NCBI GenBank assembly: GCA_005046945.1
Contig: SUSS01000001.1
Coordinates: 1-64,000 of the forward strand
Reading direction: 5' to 3'
Length of the DNA stretch: 64,000 nucleotides
From: Tissierella creatinini
GTDB taxonomy: Bacteria > Bacillota > Clostridia > Tissierellales > Tissierellaceae
Positions within the stretch are counted from its first letter, which is position 1. Each line of letters begins with the position of its first letter. The notes below the pieces were generated by a model that saw only the letters and a list, made by a program, of their open reading frames with translations, made no database searches and was not told the DNA's origin. Shown piece after piece: positions 44,126 through 55,005 of the stretch. Made by a program: the position numbers and the translations under genes.

Positions 44126-44731
44126 ATGGAAGTTGAAAGATTGGAATATTTAAGAAGCAAGTTGTTTAATGAAAAGATGAAGACACTTAAAATCTTAAAT
44201 AGCATGGACAATATGGAGGAATATGCCAATATGGATAATTATTATAATGAATTATCTCAATATGATAATCATCCAGGAGATATTGGTACAGAAACCTTTA
44301 TGAGGGAACAGGATGAAGGATTTAAGAATCAACTTAAGGATTTGCTTTTAGAAATTGAAGAATCTTTTGATGATATGAGAAAAGGAAACTATGGTATATG
44401 TAAAATTTGTAATGTTGAAATACCAAGCGCTCGACTCGAAATTATACCTCATGCTAAGACCTGTAGTAATTGCTCAGAAGATAAAAATGTTAATGAGAAA
44501 ATATATGAATCAATAGAAGATGAATATATTACAAAATATAGGAATGGTCCTGATGAAAATGGGTATGACAGAGAAGATGCCTACCAAGACTTCCTGGAGG
44601 TAGATATAGTATCTGGAGATCCATCATTTTCAACCGGAGATTATATGGGAATTTCCAATGAACAAAATAAGGATGAAATGGATGATATTGAAAATATTTC
44701 TCAGCAATATTATGATAGTACACTAAAATAG
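44126..44731 (+). CDS. TraR/DksA-type zinc-finger protein, YteA-like
   Basis: 201 aa. A helical N-terminus (RLEYLRSKLFNEKMKTLKIL) is followed by DIGTETFMREQDEGFKNQL and a four-cysteine zinc finger (CKICNVEIPSARLEIIPHAK, then CSNC). The acidic C-terminus is rich in Asp and Asn. This is the yteA/ylyA group of Firmicutes, which modulates RNA polymerase in some sporulation contexts. It lies between divIVA and lspA, as ylyA does in Bacillus. Confidence 0.9.
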   Translation: MEVERLEYLRSKLFNEKMKTLKILNSMDNMEEYANMDNYYNELSQYDNHPGDIGTETFMREQDEGFKNQLKDLLLEIEESFDDMRKGNYGICKICNVEIPSARLEIIPHAKTCSNCSEDKNVNEKIYESIEDEYITKYRNGPDENGYDREDAYQDFLEVDIVSGDPSFSTGDYMGISNEQNKDEMDDIENISQQYYDSTLK

Positions 44732-44758
44732 CTTCTCTGTCTATTCAGAGAAGTTTTT
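44732..44758 (+). terminator. Terminator after the DksA-like gene
   Basis: CTTCTCTG (44732-44739) pairs with CAGAGAAG (44746-44753), tail TTTTT. Confidence 0.85.
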
Positions 44759-44824
44759 AATTAAGAATAGAAAAGTCCTACTATTTTAATCCTTAATTTA
44801 AGGGCTTTTCGTATATGAGTAACA

Positions 44825-44866
44825 AGAAAAGCTACCTATAATGTTTCTTTAGAAGCTTTTCTTTTA
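44825..44866 (+). terminator. Second hairpin before lspA
   Basis: AGAAAAGCT (44825-44833) pairs with AGCTTTTCT (44854-44862) over a 20-base loop, tail TTTAT. A weaker back-up terminator. Confidence 0.5.
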
Positions 44867-44906
44867 TGTTATTAAAATTTAAATTAGATTTTAGGGGGAA
44901 ACGAAG

Positions 44907-45365
44907 TTGGGTTTTATATTATTGCCTATTGTAATTATAATTTTAGACCAAGTCACAAAGTACTTGGTTGTTAAATATCTTTTTGGACAAGCTCCAGTAG
45001 TAATAATACCTGAACATTTTGAGTTTAGATTTGTTGAAAATTACGGAGCTGCCTTCGGAATTCTGCAAGAGAAAAGGATCTTCTTTGTTATTATAACTAC
45101 TATAGTAATTTTATTTATGATTTATTTTCTCTTTAAGAATCATAGTAGTTTAAGCAAGCTCGCTATTTTTTCAATTTCAATCTTATTAGGAGGAGCTGTG
45201 GGTAACTATATTGATAGGATTAGATTGGGTTATGTAGTGGACTTTATTAGGATTAATATATTTAAAAGCTATGATTTCCCAGTCTTTAATGTGGCAGATA
45301 TTTTTATAGTAGTAGGAACCATACTTATAGTATATGTAGTCCTATTTGATAAGCAAATAGCATAG
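44907..45365 (+). CDS. lspA: Lipoprotein signal peptidase (signal peptidase II)
   Basis: 152-aa membrane aspartyl protease that cleaves prolipoproteins. Four membrane segments. The motifs are DQVTKYLV, VENYGAAFGIL and the catalytic Asp pair region GYVVDFIR and FNVADIFIVVG. TTG 44907 is the start, with AGGGGGAAA upstream. Followed by rluD after 11 bp. Confidence 0.96.
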   Translation: MGFILLPIVIIILDQVTKYLVVKYLFGQAPVVIIPEHFEFRFVENYGAAFGILQEKRIFFVIITTIVILFMIYFLFKNHSSLSKLAIFSISILLGGAVGNYIDRIRLGYVVDFIRINIFKSYDFPVFNVADIFIVVGTILIVYVVLFDKQIA

Positions 45366-45376
45366 GGGAGAAGAAT

Positions 45377-46826
<1,450 letters not shown>

Positions 46827-46829
<3 letters not shown>

Positions 46830-46853
46830 TGGATTATTAGTCCTCTACTTTTC
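46827..46853. terminator. Bidirectional terminator between pyrR and rqcH
   Basis: AGTAG and CTACT with inner GGA and TCC form an imperfect hairpin flanked by AAAAG-type and CTTTTCTT sequence. It overlaps the last codons of rqcH. Confidence 0.45.
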
Positions 46854-48609
46854 TTAAATTTTGAATTGTTTTTATCGATGGATCTACTATAATTGTCTTA
46901 AAATTATCATAGATTACCATACCTGTCTTTGCATTTTTAGGCTTTTTAACGTTTTTCTTTTGGCTATAGTCTACAGCTACATGACTTGAATTTTTACCCT
47001 TACTAAAATAAGCCGCAAGGGTTCCCGCTTCTTCAAGTGTGGATAAGGGAATTTCTTTTCCTTCCGATCTTATAAGCACATGACTTCCTGGCATATTTTG
47101 TACATGAAGCCATATATCCTCCTTGTGTGCTAATTTCATTGTTAGATAATCATTTTGCCTGTTATTCTTTCCTACTAAAATTTTAAATCCATCACTGGAA
47201 ATATAGTGCTGAGGATGTGATACCTCCTCTTTCTTTTTCTTCTTCATTCTGCTGTTATTCTTCAAATACCCTTCAGAAATAAGTTCCTCCTTAATTTCAT
47301 CCAATTCATAAATTTCAGTTGAGTTCTCAATACTAAGGAGTACATTTTCAAAATATTCAATTTCTATTTCCGTTTCAGGTATTTGTTTTAATAGTAAATT
47401 ATTGGCATTTTTTAATTTAGAATACTTCTTATAATATCTTTGAGCATTATCTACAGGAGAAAGCTTATTATCTAGAGGAACTGATAATTTTTTCATATTT
47501 ATATCATAGAAGTTCTCTAACTCAACTTCTTTTATACCCCTTTGAATTTTATGGAGGTTAGCGGAAATAAGGTCTGCATAAATTTTATATTTTTCCCTAT
47601 CCATACTTTCAAGAAGCTCCTCTTTTTGCTTTCCTAATTTACTTAAGGCTCTATCAAGCTTCACTCCAATTGATTTTCTTATAGAATGGGATTTTTGACT
47701 GATTCTATCTAGGACATCTTTTTTTCTATAGCAAATATCAAGAACTTGAGAAATGGTGTCTTTGTAATATTTATTCTCTATACCAAATTGGTTTAAATCA
47801 AGGCTGTGAAAGGCTATCACATCATTTCCTTCCTTATTGGTAATATACAGTGGAGTAAACTTTCCCTGAATTACTTTATCTATTAGATTCTTAAAGCTAT
47901 CATATAGGCTTTTAATCTCATCCTTAGTTAGACTCATTATTGTTCGATCCATATCGATGGATTCTAAACAGATTTCACCACTTATAAGAGGGCTAAGCCC
48001 TAAATAGTTATAATATATGAATTTAGATACAGATATGTTTTTAGCTTCATTTTCTATTAAATTCAAAAATTCTTCAAAATTTGTTTCTAAAGGATTCTTT
48101 TTATCCTTTATAGGTGGATTTTCATAAATAGCACCAGGTAGTATTTGACGAACTCTTGACATTTCGTTAGTAACCCTCTTTATAGAATCAATTATCTTAA
48201 AGGATGATTTGTCCATTAGAATTATATTGCTATGCTTGCCCATTATTTCTATGGCCAATCTCTTTTCTGTAGGTTGACCTAATTCATCTTGGGCTGATAT
48301 ATCTATGAAGACAACCCTGTCCATTTCATATTGCTCTACATTTAAAACTATTCCTCCTGATATATGTTTTCTTAAAAGCATACAAAACATCGGAGGGGTC
48401 TCAGGATTTTTCTTGGAACTAGATGTAAGGTAGATTCTTGGATTATTACTACTGGCTGATAATATTAGTCTGTAGTTAGTTCCATTTTTGTGTATATTTA
48501 TATAAAGTTCGTCCTTTTCAGGCTGATATATTTTATCTACTCGACCTCCAAGAACAGTTGTTTTTAGTTCGTTTACTACTGCATTTGTTACTATACCGTC
48601 AAAAGACAT
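46837..48609 (-). CDS. rqcH: Ribosome quality-control protein RqcH (NFACT family)
   Basis: 590 aa, minus strand. RqcH binds 50S-peptidyl-tRNA complexes and adds alanine tails that mark stalled products for degradation. The NFACT-N domain begins MSFDGIVTNAVVNELKTTVL; helix-hairpin and coiled-coil regions span about 230-430. The C-terminal NFACT-R domain has GKNNRQNDYLTMKLAHKEDI, LHVQNMPGSHVLIRS and SHVAVDYSQKKNVKKPK. It is transcribed against all its neighbours. ATG 48609 follows GGAGGG (reverse). Confidence 0.94.
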   Translation of the reverse strand: MSFDGIVTNAVVNELKTTVLGGRVDKIYQPEKDELYINIHKNGTNYRLILSASSNNPRIYLTSSSKKNPETPPMFCMLLRKHISGGIVLNVEQYEMDRVVFIDISAQDELGQPTEKRLAIEIMGKHSNIILMDKSSFKIIDSIKRVTNEMSRVRQILPGAIYENPPIKDKKNPLETNFEEFLNLIENEAKNISVSKFIYYNYLGLSPLISGEICLESIDMDRTIMSLTKDEIKSLYDSFKNLIDKVIQGKFTPLYITNKEGNDVIAFHSLDLNQFGIENKYYKDTISQVLDICYRKKDVLDRISQKSHSIRKSIGVKLDRALSKLGKQKEELLESMDREKYKIYADLISANLHKIQRGIKEVELENFYDINMKKLSVPLDNKLSPVDNAQRYYKKYSKLKNANNLLLKQIPETEIEIEYFENVLLSIENSTEIYELDEIKEELISEGYLKNNSRMKKKKKEEVSHPQHYISSDGFKILVGKNNRQNDYLTMKLAHKEDIWLHVQNMPGSHVLIRSEGKEIPLSTLEEAGTLAAYFSKGKNSSHVAVDYSQKKNVKKPKNAKTGMVIYDNFKTIIVDPSIKTIQNLRKVED

Positions 48610-48807
48610 TATTTACCCTCCATTAACTAGAATAAGACAAGTATAACATTTAGAAGAATAGCATGCAAATTTAACTTTGGACAAGCTTTATACAATATAT
48701 TACAAATTGTGATAAAAGATATTAAAATAACTTAATATTTAATAGCCTTTTCTATTTAAATGATTTATAATTGTTGTAACACAAACATGAAATAAAGAGG
48801 TGGACTT

Positions 48808-49689
48808 ATGGTTAAGAGTATGACAGGCTACGGGCGTGGTGAAGCACAGAACGAGATATATAAATTCAAGGTTGAAATTAAGGCAGTAAATCATAGATAT
48901 AATGATATAATTGTAAAAATGCCTAGACATATATCCTATCTAGAGGAAAATATTAAAAAAATTATTAAGGAAAAGATAAAAAGAGGTAAGGTAGATGTTT
49001 ATATCAATCTAGAATATATCAATGAATCATCCATTGATGTAAAAGTGGATATCCCTCTAGCAAAATCATATAAATTAGCCTTGGAAGAACTTGTAAAAGA
49101 GCTGAATTTAGAGGATAATATTAGATTAAATAACATTCTAGGCATCCCTGAAATAGTAAGTACTGAGAGAAAGGAACTTGATGAAGATTTAATATGGATG
49201 TGTTTATCCGCGGCTCTAGAGATTGCTTTGAAAAATATTATAAACATGAGAGAGCTTGAGGGAAAAGAGTTAAAGCTGGATATATTGGAAAAACTATGTA
49301 CTATTGAAAAGATTGGAGATAAGATAGAAAAAAGATCACCTGATGTAGTCCTTGAATATAAGGATAAGTTAAAAGAGAGGATTAAAGTTCTATTAGAAGA
49401 TAATGTAGTATTAGATGAGGATAGAATTGGTAGTGAAGTTGCTTTTTTTGCTGATAGGTGTAGTATTAATGAGGAAATTGTAAGACTTAGTAGTCATATC
49501 AAGCAGTTTAGATCCATTCTTGAGGAGGAGGAATCCATAGGAAGAAAGCTGGATTTTCTGACACAAGAACTGAACAGGGAGATAAATACAATTGGTAGCA
49601 AGGCAAATGACATAGTTATCACAAATCATGTCGTAACTGTTAAAGCTGAAATAGAAAAAATTCGAGAACAGATTCAAAATATTGAATAA
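48808..49689 (+). CDS. yicC: YicC-family endoribonuclease
   Basis: 293 aa. It begins [19 protein letters not shown] with the conserved [12 protein letters not shown]. The C-terminal DUF1732 part has [20 protein letters not shown] and [15 protein letters not shown]. YicC proteins cleave RNA and occur at the head of the remA-gmk-rpoZ operon in Firmicutes (yloC). ATG 48808 follows AGAGGTGG. A possible TATAAT lies at 48766-48771. Confidence 0.93.
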   Translation: MVKSMTGYGRGEAQNEIYKFKVEIKAVNHRYNDIIVKMPRHISYLEENIKKIIKEKIKRGKVDVYINLEYINESSIDVKVDIPLAKSYKLALEELVKELNLEDNIRLNNILGIPEIVSTERKELDEDLIWMCLSAALEIALKNIINMRELEGKELKLDILEKLCTIEKIGDKIEKRSPDVVLEYKDKLKERIKVLLEDNVVLDEDRIGSEVAFFADRCSINEEIVRLSSHIKQFRSILEEEESIGRKLDFLTQELNREINTIGSKANDIVITNHVVTVKAEIEKIREQIQNIE

Positions 49690-49700
49690 TAGGGGGAGCT

Positions 49701-49958
49701 ATGTCCATAAAATTAATCAATATAGGATTTGGAAATATTGTTTCTGCAAATAGGATAATTTCCATAGTAGGGCCTGAATCAGCTCCAATTAAAAGAATGA
49801 TACAGGAAACAAAAGATAAAGGCTTGTTAATAGATGCAACTTGTGGTAGGAGAACTAGAGCTGTTATAATCACTGATAGTGAACATATAATACTTGCAGC
49901 AGTTCAACCTGAAACCATAGCAAATAGAATAAATAAAACAGTAGAAGCTAATGAATAA
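49701..49958 (+). CDS. remA: RemA/RemB-like regulator (DUF370)
   Basis: 85 aa. RemA is a DNA-binding regulator of biofilm matrix and osmoprotection genes in Bacillus. Typical sequence: [20 protein letters not shown], then [19 protein letters not shown] and [20 protein letters not shown]. The gene order yicC-remA-gmk is conserved. ATG 49701 follows GGGGGAG. Confidence 0.95.
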   Translation: MSIKLINIGFGNIVSANRIISIVGPESAPIKRMIQETKDKGLLIDATCGRRTRAVIITDSEHIILAAVQPETIANRINKTVEANE

Positions 49959-49980
49959 TACGGAAAGATGGTGGGTTAAT

Positions 49981-50601
49981 TTGTCAAAAGGATTTTTATT
50001 GGTACTTTCAGGACCTTCAGGTAGTGGTAAGGGTACAGTTAGTGAGGCATTAATGAATAAAAGGGATGATATTGTATTTTCTATTTCAGCTACTACTAGA
50101 AAACCAAGACCTAATGAGGTAAATGGTGAAAATTATTTTTTCCTTACTCATGATGAGTTCGAAATGATGAAGAAAAATGGTGAGTTTTTAGAGTCAGCCT
50201 TTGTCCATACCAATTATTATGGTACTCCTAAGAGGTTTGTAATGGATGAAATCGAGAAAGGTGAAATAGTCTTATTGGAAATTGATGTGCAAGGTGCTCT
50301 TCAGATCAAGAAGAATTATAAGGAAGCAGTCTTTATATTTTTACTACCTCCTACTATGGATGAACTGAGGAATAGAATTGTAAAGAGAGGTACTGAAACA
50401 GAAGAAGATATAAACACAAGATTTTCAAATGCATTTAAGGAACTTGATTTTGTAGGGGAATATGATTTTTTTGTAGTAAATGACGAAGTTGAAAACGCAG
50501 TAAAGGATATTGAAGCAATTATTGCTGCAGAAAGATTAAGAGTAAAGAGACATAAGGATATTAAATTAAGCGTAATGAGCAAGGAGGGAAAGAAATGTTA
50601 A
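49981..50601 (+). CDS. gmk: Guanylate kinase
   Basis: 206 aa. It phosphorylates GMP to GDP. The P-loop SGPSGSGKGTV, TTRKPRPNEVNGENYFF and the GMP-binding and lid segments EIDVQGALQIKK and RIVKRGTETEEDINTRF are present. TTG 49981 is preferred: GGTGGG at about 49970 is its ribosome binding site, while the ATG at 49951 inside the end of remA lacks one. It overlaps rpoZ by 7 bases. Confidence 0.96.
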   Translation: MSKGFLLVLSGPSGSGKGTVSEALMNKRDDIVFSISATTRKPRPNEVNGENYFFLTHDEFEMMKKNGEFLESAFVHTNYYGTPKRFVMDEIEKGEIVLLEIDVQGALQIKKNYKEAVFIFLLPPTMDELRNRIVKRGTETEEDINTRFSNAFKELDFVGEYDFFVVNDEVENAVKDIEAIIAAERLRVKRHKDIKLSVMSKEGKKC

Positions 50602-50804
50602 ATCCATCATTGAGAAATATATTAGATACAGGTGAAAGCAAATATACATTGGTTATCGCAATATCAAAACGTGCACGTCAGCTTATCGATGGTGCTAAAC
50701 CAATGGTAGAGACTATTTCTTACAAACCGGTAACTATTGCTATGGAAGAACTTTTGGAAGGCAAGCTAGAGTATGAAAGCCCTAGCAGCTCTGAAACTAA
50801 GTAG
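50595..50804 (+). CDS. rpoZ: RNA polymerase omega subunit
   Basis: 69 aa. It helps assemble RNA polymerase. LNPSLRNILDTGESKYTLVI, AISKRARQLIDGAKPMV and ITIAMEELLEGKLEY-like sequence (VTIAMEELLEGKLEY) are characteristic. ATG 50595 follows GGAGGG inside gmk. Confidence 0.95.
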   Translation: MLNPSLRNILDTGESKYTLVIAISKRARQLIDGAKPMVETISYKPVTIAMEELLEGKLEYESPSSSETK

Positions 50805-50811
50805 GTGAAGT

Positions 50812-52023
50812 ATGTTAAAGGGAAAGAATATATTATTAGGTGTTACTGGGGGCATTGCAGCATATAAGGCAGCAGATTTAGTTAGTAAATTTGTAAAGCA
50901 AGGTGCTAATGTAGATGTGATTATGACAGAAGGAGCAACTAAGTTTGTTACACCACTCACATTCCAAACCATGTCTGCCAACCAAGTTCATACAGAGATG
51001 TTTGGACTTATTACTAACTTCGATGTAGAGCATATATCATTAGCTCAGAAAGCAGATGTTATACTTATAGCCCCTGCTACTGCTAATACAATTGGGAAAA
51101 TAGCCAACGGAATAGCAGATAATATGCTTACAACCGTCATAATGGCCTCTACTGCTAAGATTATATTTGCTCCTGCTATGAATACCAACATGTATAACAA
51201 TCCTATATATAAGGAGAATATGGAAAAATTAAAAAGATTAGGTCATGAGTTCATTAGCCCTGGAATTGGGAGACTTGCCTGTGGAGACTATGGAGCAGGT
51301 AAAATGGCTGAGCCAGCTGATATTGTAGACTATGTTATTTCAAACTTTGTTAAAAAAGATCTAAAGGGCATAAAAATCCTTATAACTGCAGGCCCAACTA
51401 TTGAGCCATTGGATCCGGTAAGATATATAACCAATCATTCAAGTGGCAAAATGGGATACAGCATAGCCAAAAATGCAATTGACAGAGGAGCCGAAGTAGT
51501 TTTAATAACAGGACCTACCAACTTAAAACCTCCTAAAGAAGCAAAGATCGTAAGGGTAAGAACTACTCAGGATATGTTTGAAGAGGTTGGAAACTATTTT
51601 GAAAACTTTGATGTTCTTATTAAATCTGCAGCACCATTGGATTATAGACCAGAAACTGTAAGTGAAGTAAAGATAAAGAAGAAAGATGATGATATTCTAA
51701 GCCTTAACTTAATAAGAAACCAAGATATTGCAGCTTTTTATGGACAGAAGAAGAAAAAACAGATAATGGTAGGATTTGCAGCTGAAACCAACAATGTTTT
51801 GGAATATGCACTAGGAAAAATGAAAAAGAAAAATTTTGATTTTATTGTTGCAAATGATATAACTAGAGCAGGTGCAGGATTTAAAACGGATACAAATATA
51901 GCAACGATTATTAACAAAGATGGGTCCATGGAGGAATATCCTTTGATGGAAAAGAGTCAGCTTGCTAAGAAAATATTAGATAGGGTTTTGCTATTACTTG
52001 ATGGGGCTAGATATATTATCTAG
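50812..52023 (+). CDS. coaBC: Bifunctional phosphopantothenoylcysteine decarboxylase/synthase
   Basis: 403 aa. It catalyses two successive steps of coenzyme A synthesis. The N-terminal flavin CoaC domain (ILLGVTGGIAAYKAADLVSK, catalytic His in FDVEHISLAQ, PAMNTNMY) is joined to the CoaB domain from about residue 185 (ILITAGPTIEPLDPVRYITN, then SSGKMGYSIAK). Its last codons form part of a terminator, seen at 52005-52032. Confidence 0.96.
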   Translation: MLKGKNILLGVTGGIAAYKAADLVSKFVKQGANVDVIMTEGATKFVTPLTFQTMSANQVHTEMFGLITNFDVEHISLAQKADVILIAPATANTIGKIANGIADNMLTTVIMASTAKIIFAPAMNTNMYNNPIYKENMEKLKRLGHEFISPGIGRLACGDYGAGKMAEPADIVDYVISNFVKKDLKGIKILITAGPTIEPLDPVRYITNHSSGKMGYSIAKNAIDRGAEVVLITGPTNLKPPKEAKIVRVRTTQDMFEEVGNYFENFDVLIKSAAPLDYRPETVSEVKIKKKDDDILSLNLIRNQDIAAFYGQKKKKQIMVGFAAETNNVLEYALGKMKKKNFDFIVANDITRAGAGFKTDTNIATIINKDGSMEEYPLMEKSQLAKKILDRVLLLLDGARYII

Positions 52024-52032
52024 CCTTTTTTT
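52005..52032 (+). terminator. Terminator overlapping the end of coaBC
   Basis: GGCTAGATA (52005-52013) pairs with TATCTAGCC (52017-52025), loop TAT, followed by seven T. The coaBC stop codon (52021-52023) lies in the right arm. It stands between coaBC and priA. Confidence 0.85.
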
Positions 52033-52049
52033 GGAAAGGGATTGATTTG

Positions 52050-54503
52050 ATGAGATTTGCTGAAGTGATTGTTGATAATAGAGCATCTGTTATAGATAGA
52101 CCATTTACTTATACAATCAATGCCTTTGAAGATGTGGCAAAGGAAGGTATGCGTGTAGTAGTCCCTTTTGGGAGAGGAAATAAACCAATAAAGGGATTTA
52201 TTATAAGAATTAAAGAAAGTATAGTAAATGATGATTATCTAATAAAGAATATTATTGATGTAATAGATGCAGAACCATTAGTTTCAAAGGAATTGATAGA
52301 CCTTGGGCTTTGGATGAAGGACAAGTATTTAAGTCACTATTTGGATGCATTGCAGCCTATATTACCACCAGGAGATTTTAAGGAAATTCAAACCTATGTT
52401 GAGCTAATTGATTTTGACAAAAACAAAACTTATAATGAAGATGAAAATAAGATGTTTAATTATCTAAAAATACATGGAATAGTCAATTTAGAGGAACTGA
52501 AAAATGAACTAAGGATAGGTAATATTAATCTAGTCCTAAAAAAGCTTGAAGACAATCAAACAATTTGTCTCGTTTTTGATATTAAAACAAGTATAGATAA
52601 GAAATATGAGAAATGGATAAAGATTGAGGAGCTTGATAGGGATAAGGGTCATAATATTATAGGTGTAAGAAGCAAGAAACAACTTATGATTTATGATCAT
52701 CTACTAAGCCTAGGGCAGATTTCTTTAAGAGACCTTCTTAGCTCCCTTTCTACAACCTTAAGCACTTTAAAGGCCATGGAGGAAAAAAAGGTAATTACCA
52801 TATTTGAAAGGGAAGCAATTAGAAATCCAATCACTCGTAATATACCTAAATATGAGAAACATTTATTGAACCACCAACAATATTTAGTCTTTAGTAGTAT
52901 AATGGCAAGCGTAAATGAAGATAAGAAGGAAAATTTTCTAATCCATGGAATAACCGGAAGCGGAAAGACTGAAATATATCTCCAATTAGTTGAGGAGATG
53001 TTAAAGCTTGGTAGGGATACTATTATTTTGGTTCCTGAGATTTCGTTGACTCCTCAAACTATAGACAGGTTTGTGGGAAGATTTGGTTCTGAAGTAGCTG
53101 TACTCCACAGTAAGCTTAGCCAAGGTGAGAGGTTTGATCAATGGAGAAGCATTAGAGATGGGGATGTTAAAATAGTTGTAGGTGCTAGATCAGCTATTTT
53201 TGCTCCATTTTCCAATCTAGGGCTGATTATAATAGATGAGGAACATGAAAATACTTACAAGTCCTCTCAAAACCCAAAATATGATACCATAGAGGTTGCC
53301 TTAAAAAGAAATGAGCTTGAAGCTGCATCTGTAGTCATGGGAACAGCTACCCCATCAATAGAAACATATTATAATTCACTTCAAGGTAAGTATAAACTCC
53401 TTGAGCTAAAGGACAGGGCCACAAGGGGGGAACTTCCTAAGGTAGATTTGGTAGATATGAGATTAGAGCTTATAAATGGCAATAAATCTATTTTTAGCTT
53501 TCAATTATATAATGAGTTGAAAAAAAATCTTGAAAATCAAAAGCAAACTATTTTGTTTTTGAATAGAAGGGGATTTTCTACATTTATATCTTGTAGATCT
53601 TGCGGTTATGTAGCAAAATGTAATAATTGTGAAATATCGATGACTTATCATAGAAATATTGATAAATTAAGGTGTCATTACTGCGGTGAAACCGCTAAGC
53701 CACCGGAAGTTTGCCCATCTTGCGGGAGTAAATATATAAAATATTTTGGCATTGGAACTGAAAGAGTAGAAGACCAAGTTCGGGAATTATTTCCTGATGC
53801 AAGAATTGCTAGAATGGATAGTGATACTACTACTGAAAAAGGTAGCTTAGAGGTAATATTAGGGAAAATGAAAAGAGGAGAAATTGATATACTTATTGGT
53901 ACTCAAATGATATCTAAAGGACTTGATTTTCCTGATGTAACTCTAGTAGGTATTATTGCTGCTGACACTACCTTAAACCTTCCTGATTTTAGATCTCCAG
54001 AGAAGGTTTTTCAACTTATAACCCAAGTGGCAGGAAGATCTGGTAGAGGCAATTATCCTGGAAAGGTAATTCTACAAACCTATAATCCTGATCATTACAG
54101 CATTATATTTTCTAAAAATCAGGATTATAAAAGTTTTTATAACACGGAGATAGCACTGAGAAAGGAATTTTTATACCCTCCGTTTATTAATCTAATTAGT
54201 ATACTCATTTATGGTGAGAATATTTCAAAGGTTAAAGAAAAAAGTTTTATATTATATGATATAATTAAATCATATATGATAGATAACAAGATGGATAACA
54301 TAAATAAATTATTAATTGGGCCTAATCCAGCCATCGTAGAAAGAATAAAAAAGAATTTTCGATGGAAGATTTTAATAAAGTCTAAGGATGAAGAACTGGA
54401 AAGGCTTAAAACCTTTATCTATAGGTTATGTATAGAAGATGAAAAAAAGATTAAAGGTGGGATTAAATTTAGCATTGATATTAATCCTCAATCGATAATA
54501 TAG
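52050..54503 (+). CDS. priA: Primosomal replication-restart helicase PriA
   Basis: 817 aa from ATG 52050 (the codon before it is an in-frame TTG). It loads the replisome at stalled forks. N-terminal 3'-end binding domain (about 1-110), helicase with Walker A GITGSGKTEIYLQ, DEEHENTYKSSQNPKYD, and zinc-binding cysteines in CRSCGYVAKCNNCEIS, CHYCGE and CPSCGS. Helicase motif VI is in TQVAGRSGRGNYPG. Full length. Confidence 0.96.
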   Translation: MRFAEVIVDNRASVIDRPFTYTINAFEDVAKEGMRVVVPFGRGNKPIKGFIIRIKESIVNDDYLIKNIIDVIDAEPLVSKELIDLGLWMKDKYLSHYLDALQPILPPGDFKEIQTYVELIDFDKNKTYNEDENKMFNYLKIHGIVNLEELKNELRIGNINLVLKKLEDNQTICLVFDIKTSIDKKYEKWIKIEELDRDKGHNIIGVRSKKQLMIYDHLLSLGQISLRDLLSSLSTTLSTLKAMEEKKVITIFEREAIRNPITRNIPKYEKHLLNHQQYLVFSSIMASVNEDKKENFLIHGITGSGKTEIYLQLVEEMLKLGRDTIILVPEISLTPQTIDRFVGRFGSEVAVLHSKLSQGERFDQWRSIRDGDVKIVVGARSAIFAPFSNLGLIIIDEEHENTYKSSQNPKYDTIEVALKRNELEAASVVMGTATPSIETYYNSLQGKYKLLELKDRATRGELPKVDLVDMRLELINGNKSIFSFQLYNELKKNLENQKQTILFLNRRGFSTFISCRSCGYVAKCNNCEISMTYHRNIDKLRCHYCGETAKPPEVCPSCGSKYIKYFGIGTERVEDQVRELFPDARIARMDSDTTTEKGSLEVILGKMKRGEIDILIGTQMISKGLDFPDVTLVGIIAADTTLNLPDFRSPEKVFQLITQVAGRSGRGNYPGKVILQTYNPDHYSIIFSKNQDYKSFYNTEIALRKEFLYPPFINLISILIYGENISKVKEKSFILYDIIKSYMIDNKMDNINKLLIGPNPAIVERIKKNFRWKILIKSKDEELERLKTFIYRLCIEDEKKIKGGIKFSIDINPQSII

Positions 54504-54514
54504 GAGGAAATTAA

Positions 54515-55000
54515 ATGGCGTTAAGAGAAATTAGGCTTGATGGAGATCCTTTGCTTAGAAAAAAATCAAAGGATATAGTAGAAATTAATGATAGAATTAG
54601 GACTTTATTAGATGATATGGTTGAAACAATGATAGCTTCTAACGGTGTAGGTCTAGCAGCCCCACAGGTAGGGGTTCTAAGAAGAGCTATAGTCCTAGAT
54701 ATAGGTGATACACCTATAAAAGCTATTAATCCTGAAATTATTGAAGAAGATGGGAAAGTTTTAGATATGGAAGGTTGCTTATCTGTTCCTGGATACTCTG
54801 GTACAGTTGAACGACCTGAAAGAATTAAAGTAAAATTTGTTGATGAAAATGGTGATAATAAGTTTGTAGAGGCTACAGGTCTTAGTGCTAGAATATTCTG
54901 TCATGAGATTGACCATTTAAATGGAGTGCTATATAAAGACAAGGCTCTAGAAGTCTTTGAAAACAAGGACCTAGAAGAGGAAGAAGTAAACGAGGAGTAG
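54515..55000 (+). CDS. def: Peptide deformylase
   Basis: 161-aa metalloenzyme that removes the N-formyl group from new proteins. Three motifs: GVGLAAPQVG, EGCLSVPG (Cys ligand) and HEIDHLNG (two His ligands and the catalytic Glu). It lies 11 bp after priA and 5 bp before fmt, which encodes the enzyme that adds the formyl group. Confidence 0.97.
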   Translation: MALREIRLDGDPLLRKKSKDIVEINDRIRTLLDDMVETMIASNGVGLAAPQVGVLRRAIVLDIGDTPIKAINPEIIEEDGKVLDMEGCLSVPGYSGTVERPERIKVKFVDENGDNKFVEATGLSARIFCHEIDHLNGVLYKDKALEVFENKDLEEEEVNEE

Positions 55001-55005
55001 ATATT

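Noticed and set aside
49951-49980. Gmk start inside remA at ATG 49951
   Set aside because: There is no ribosome binding site, whereas TTG 49981 has one and gives the usual N-terminus.
52005-52032. Programmed frameshift or second gene at the coaBC end
   Set aside because: The hairpin plus T run is a plain terminator that happens to include the stop codon.
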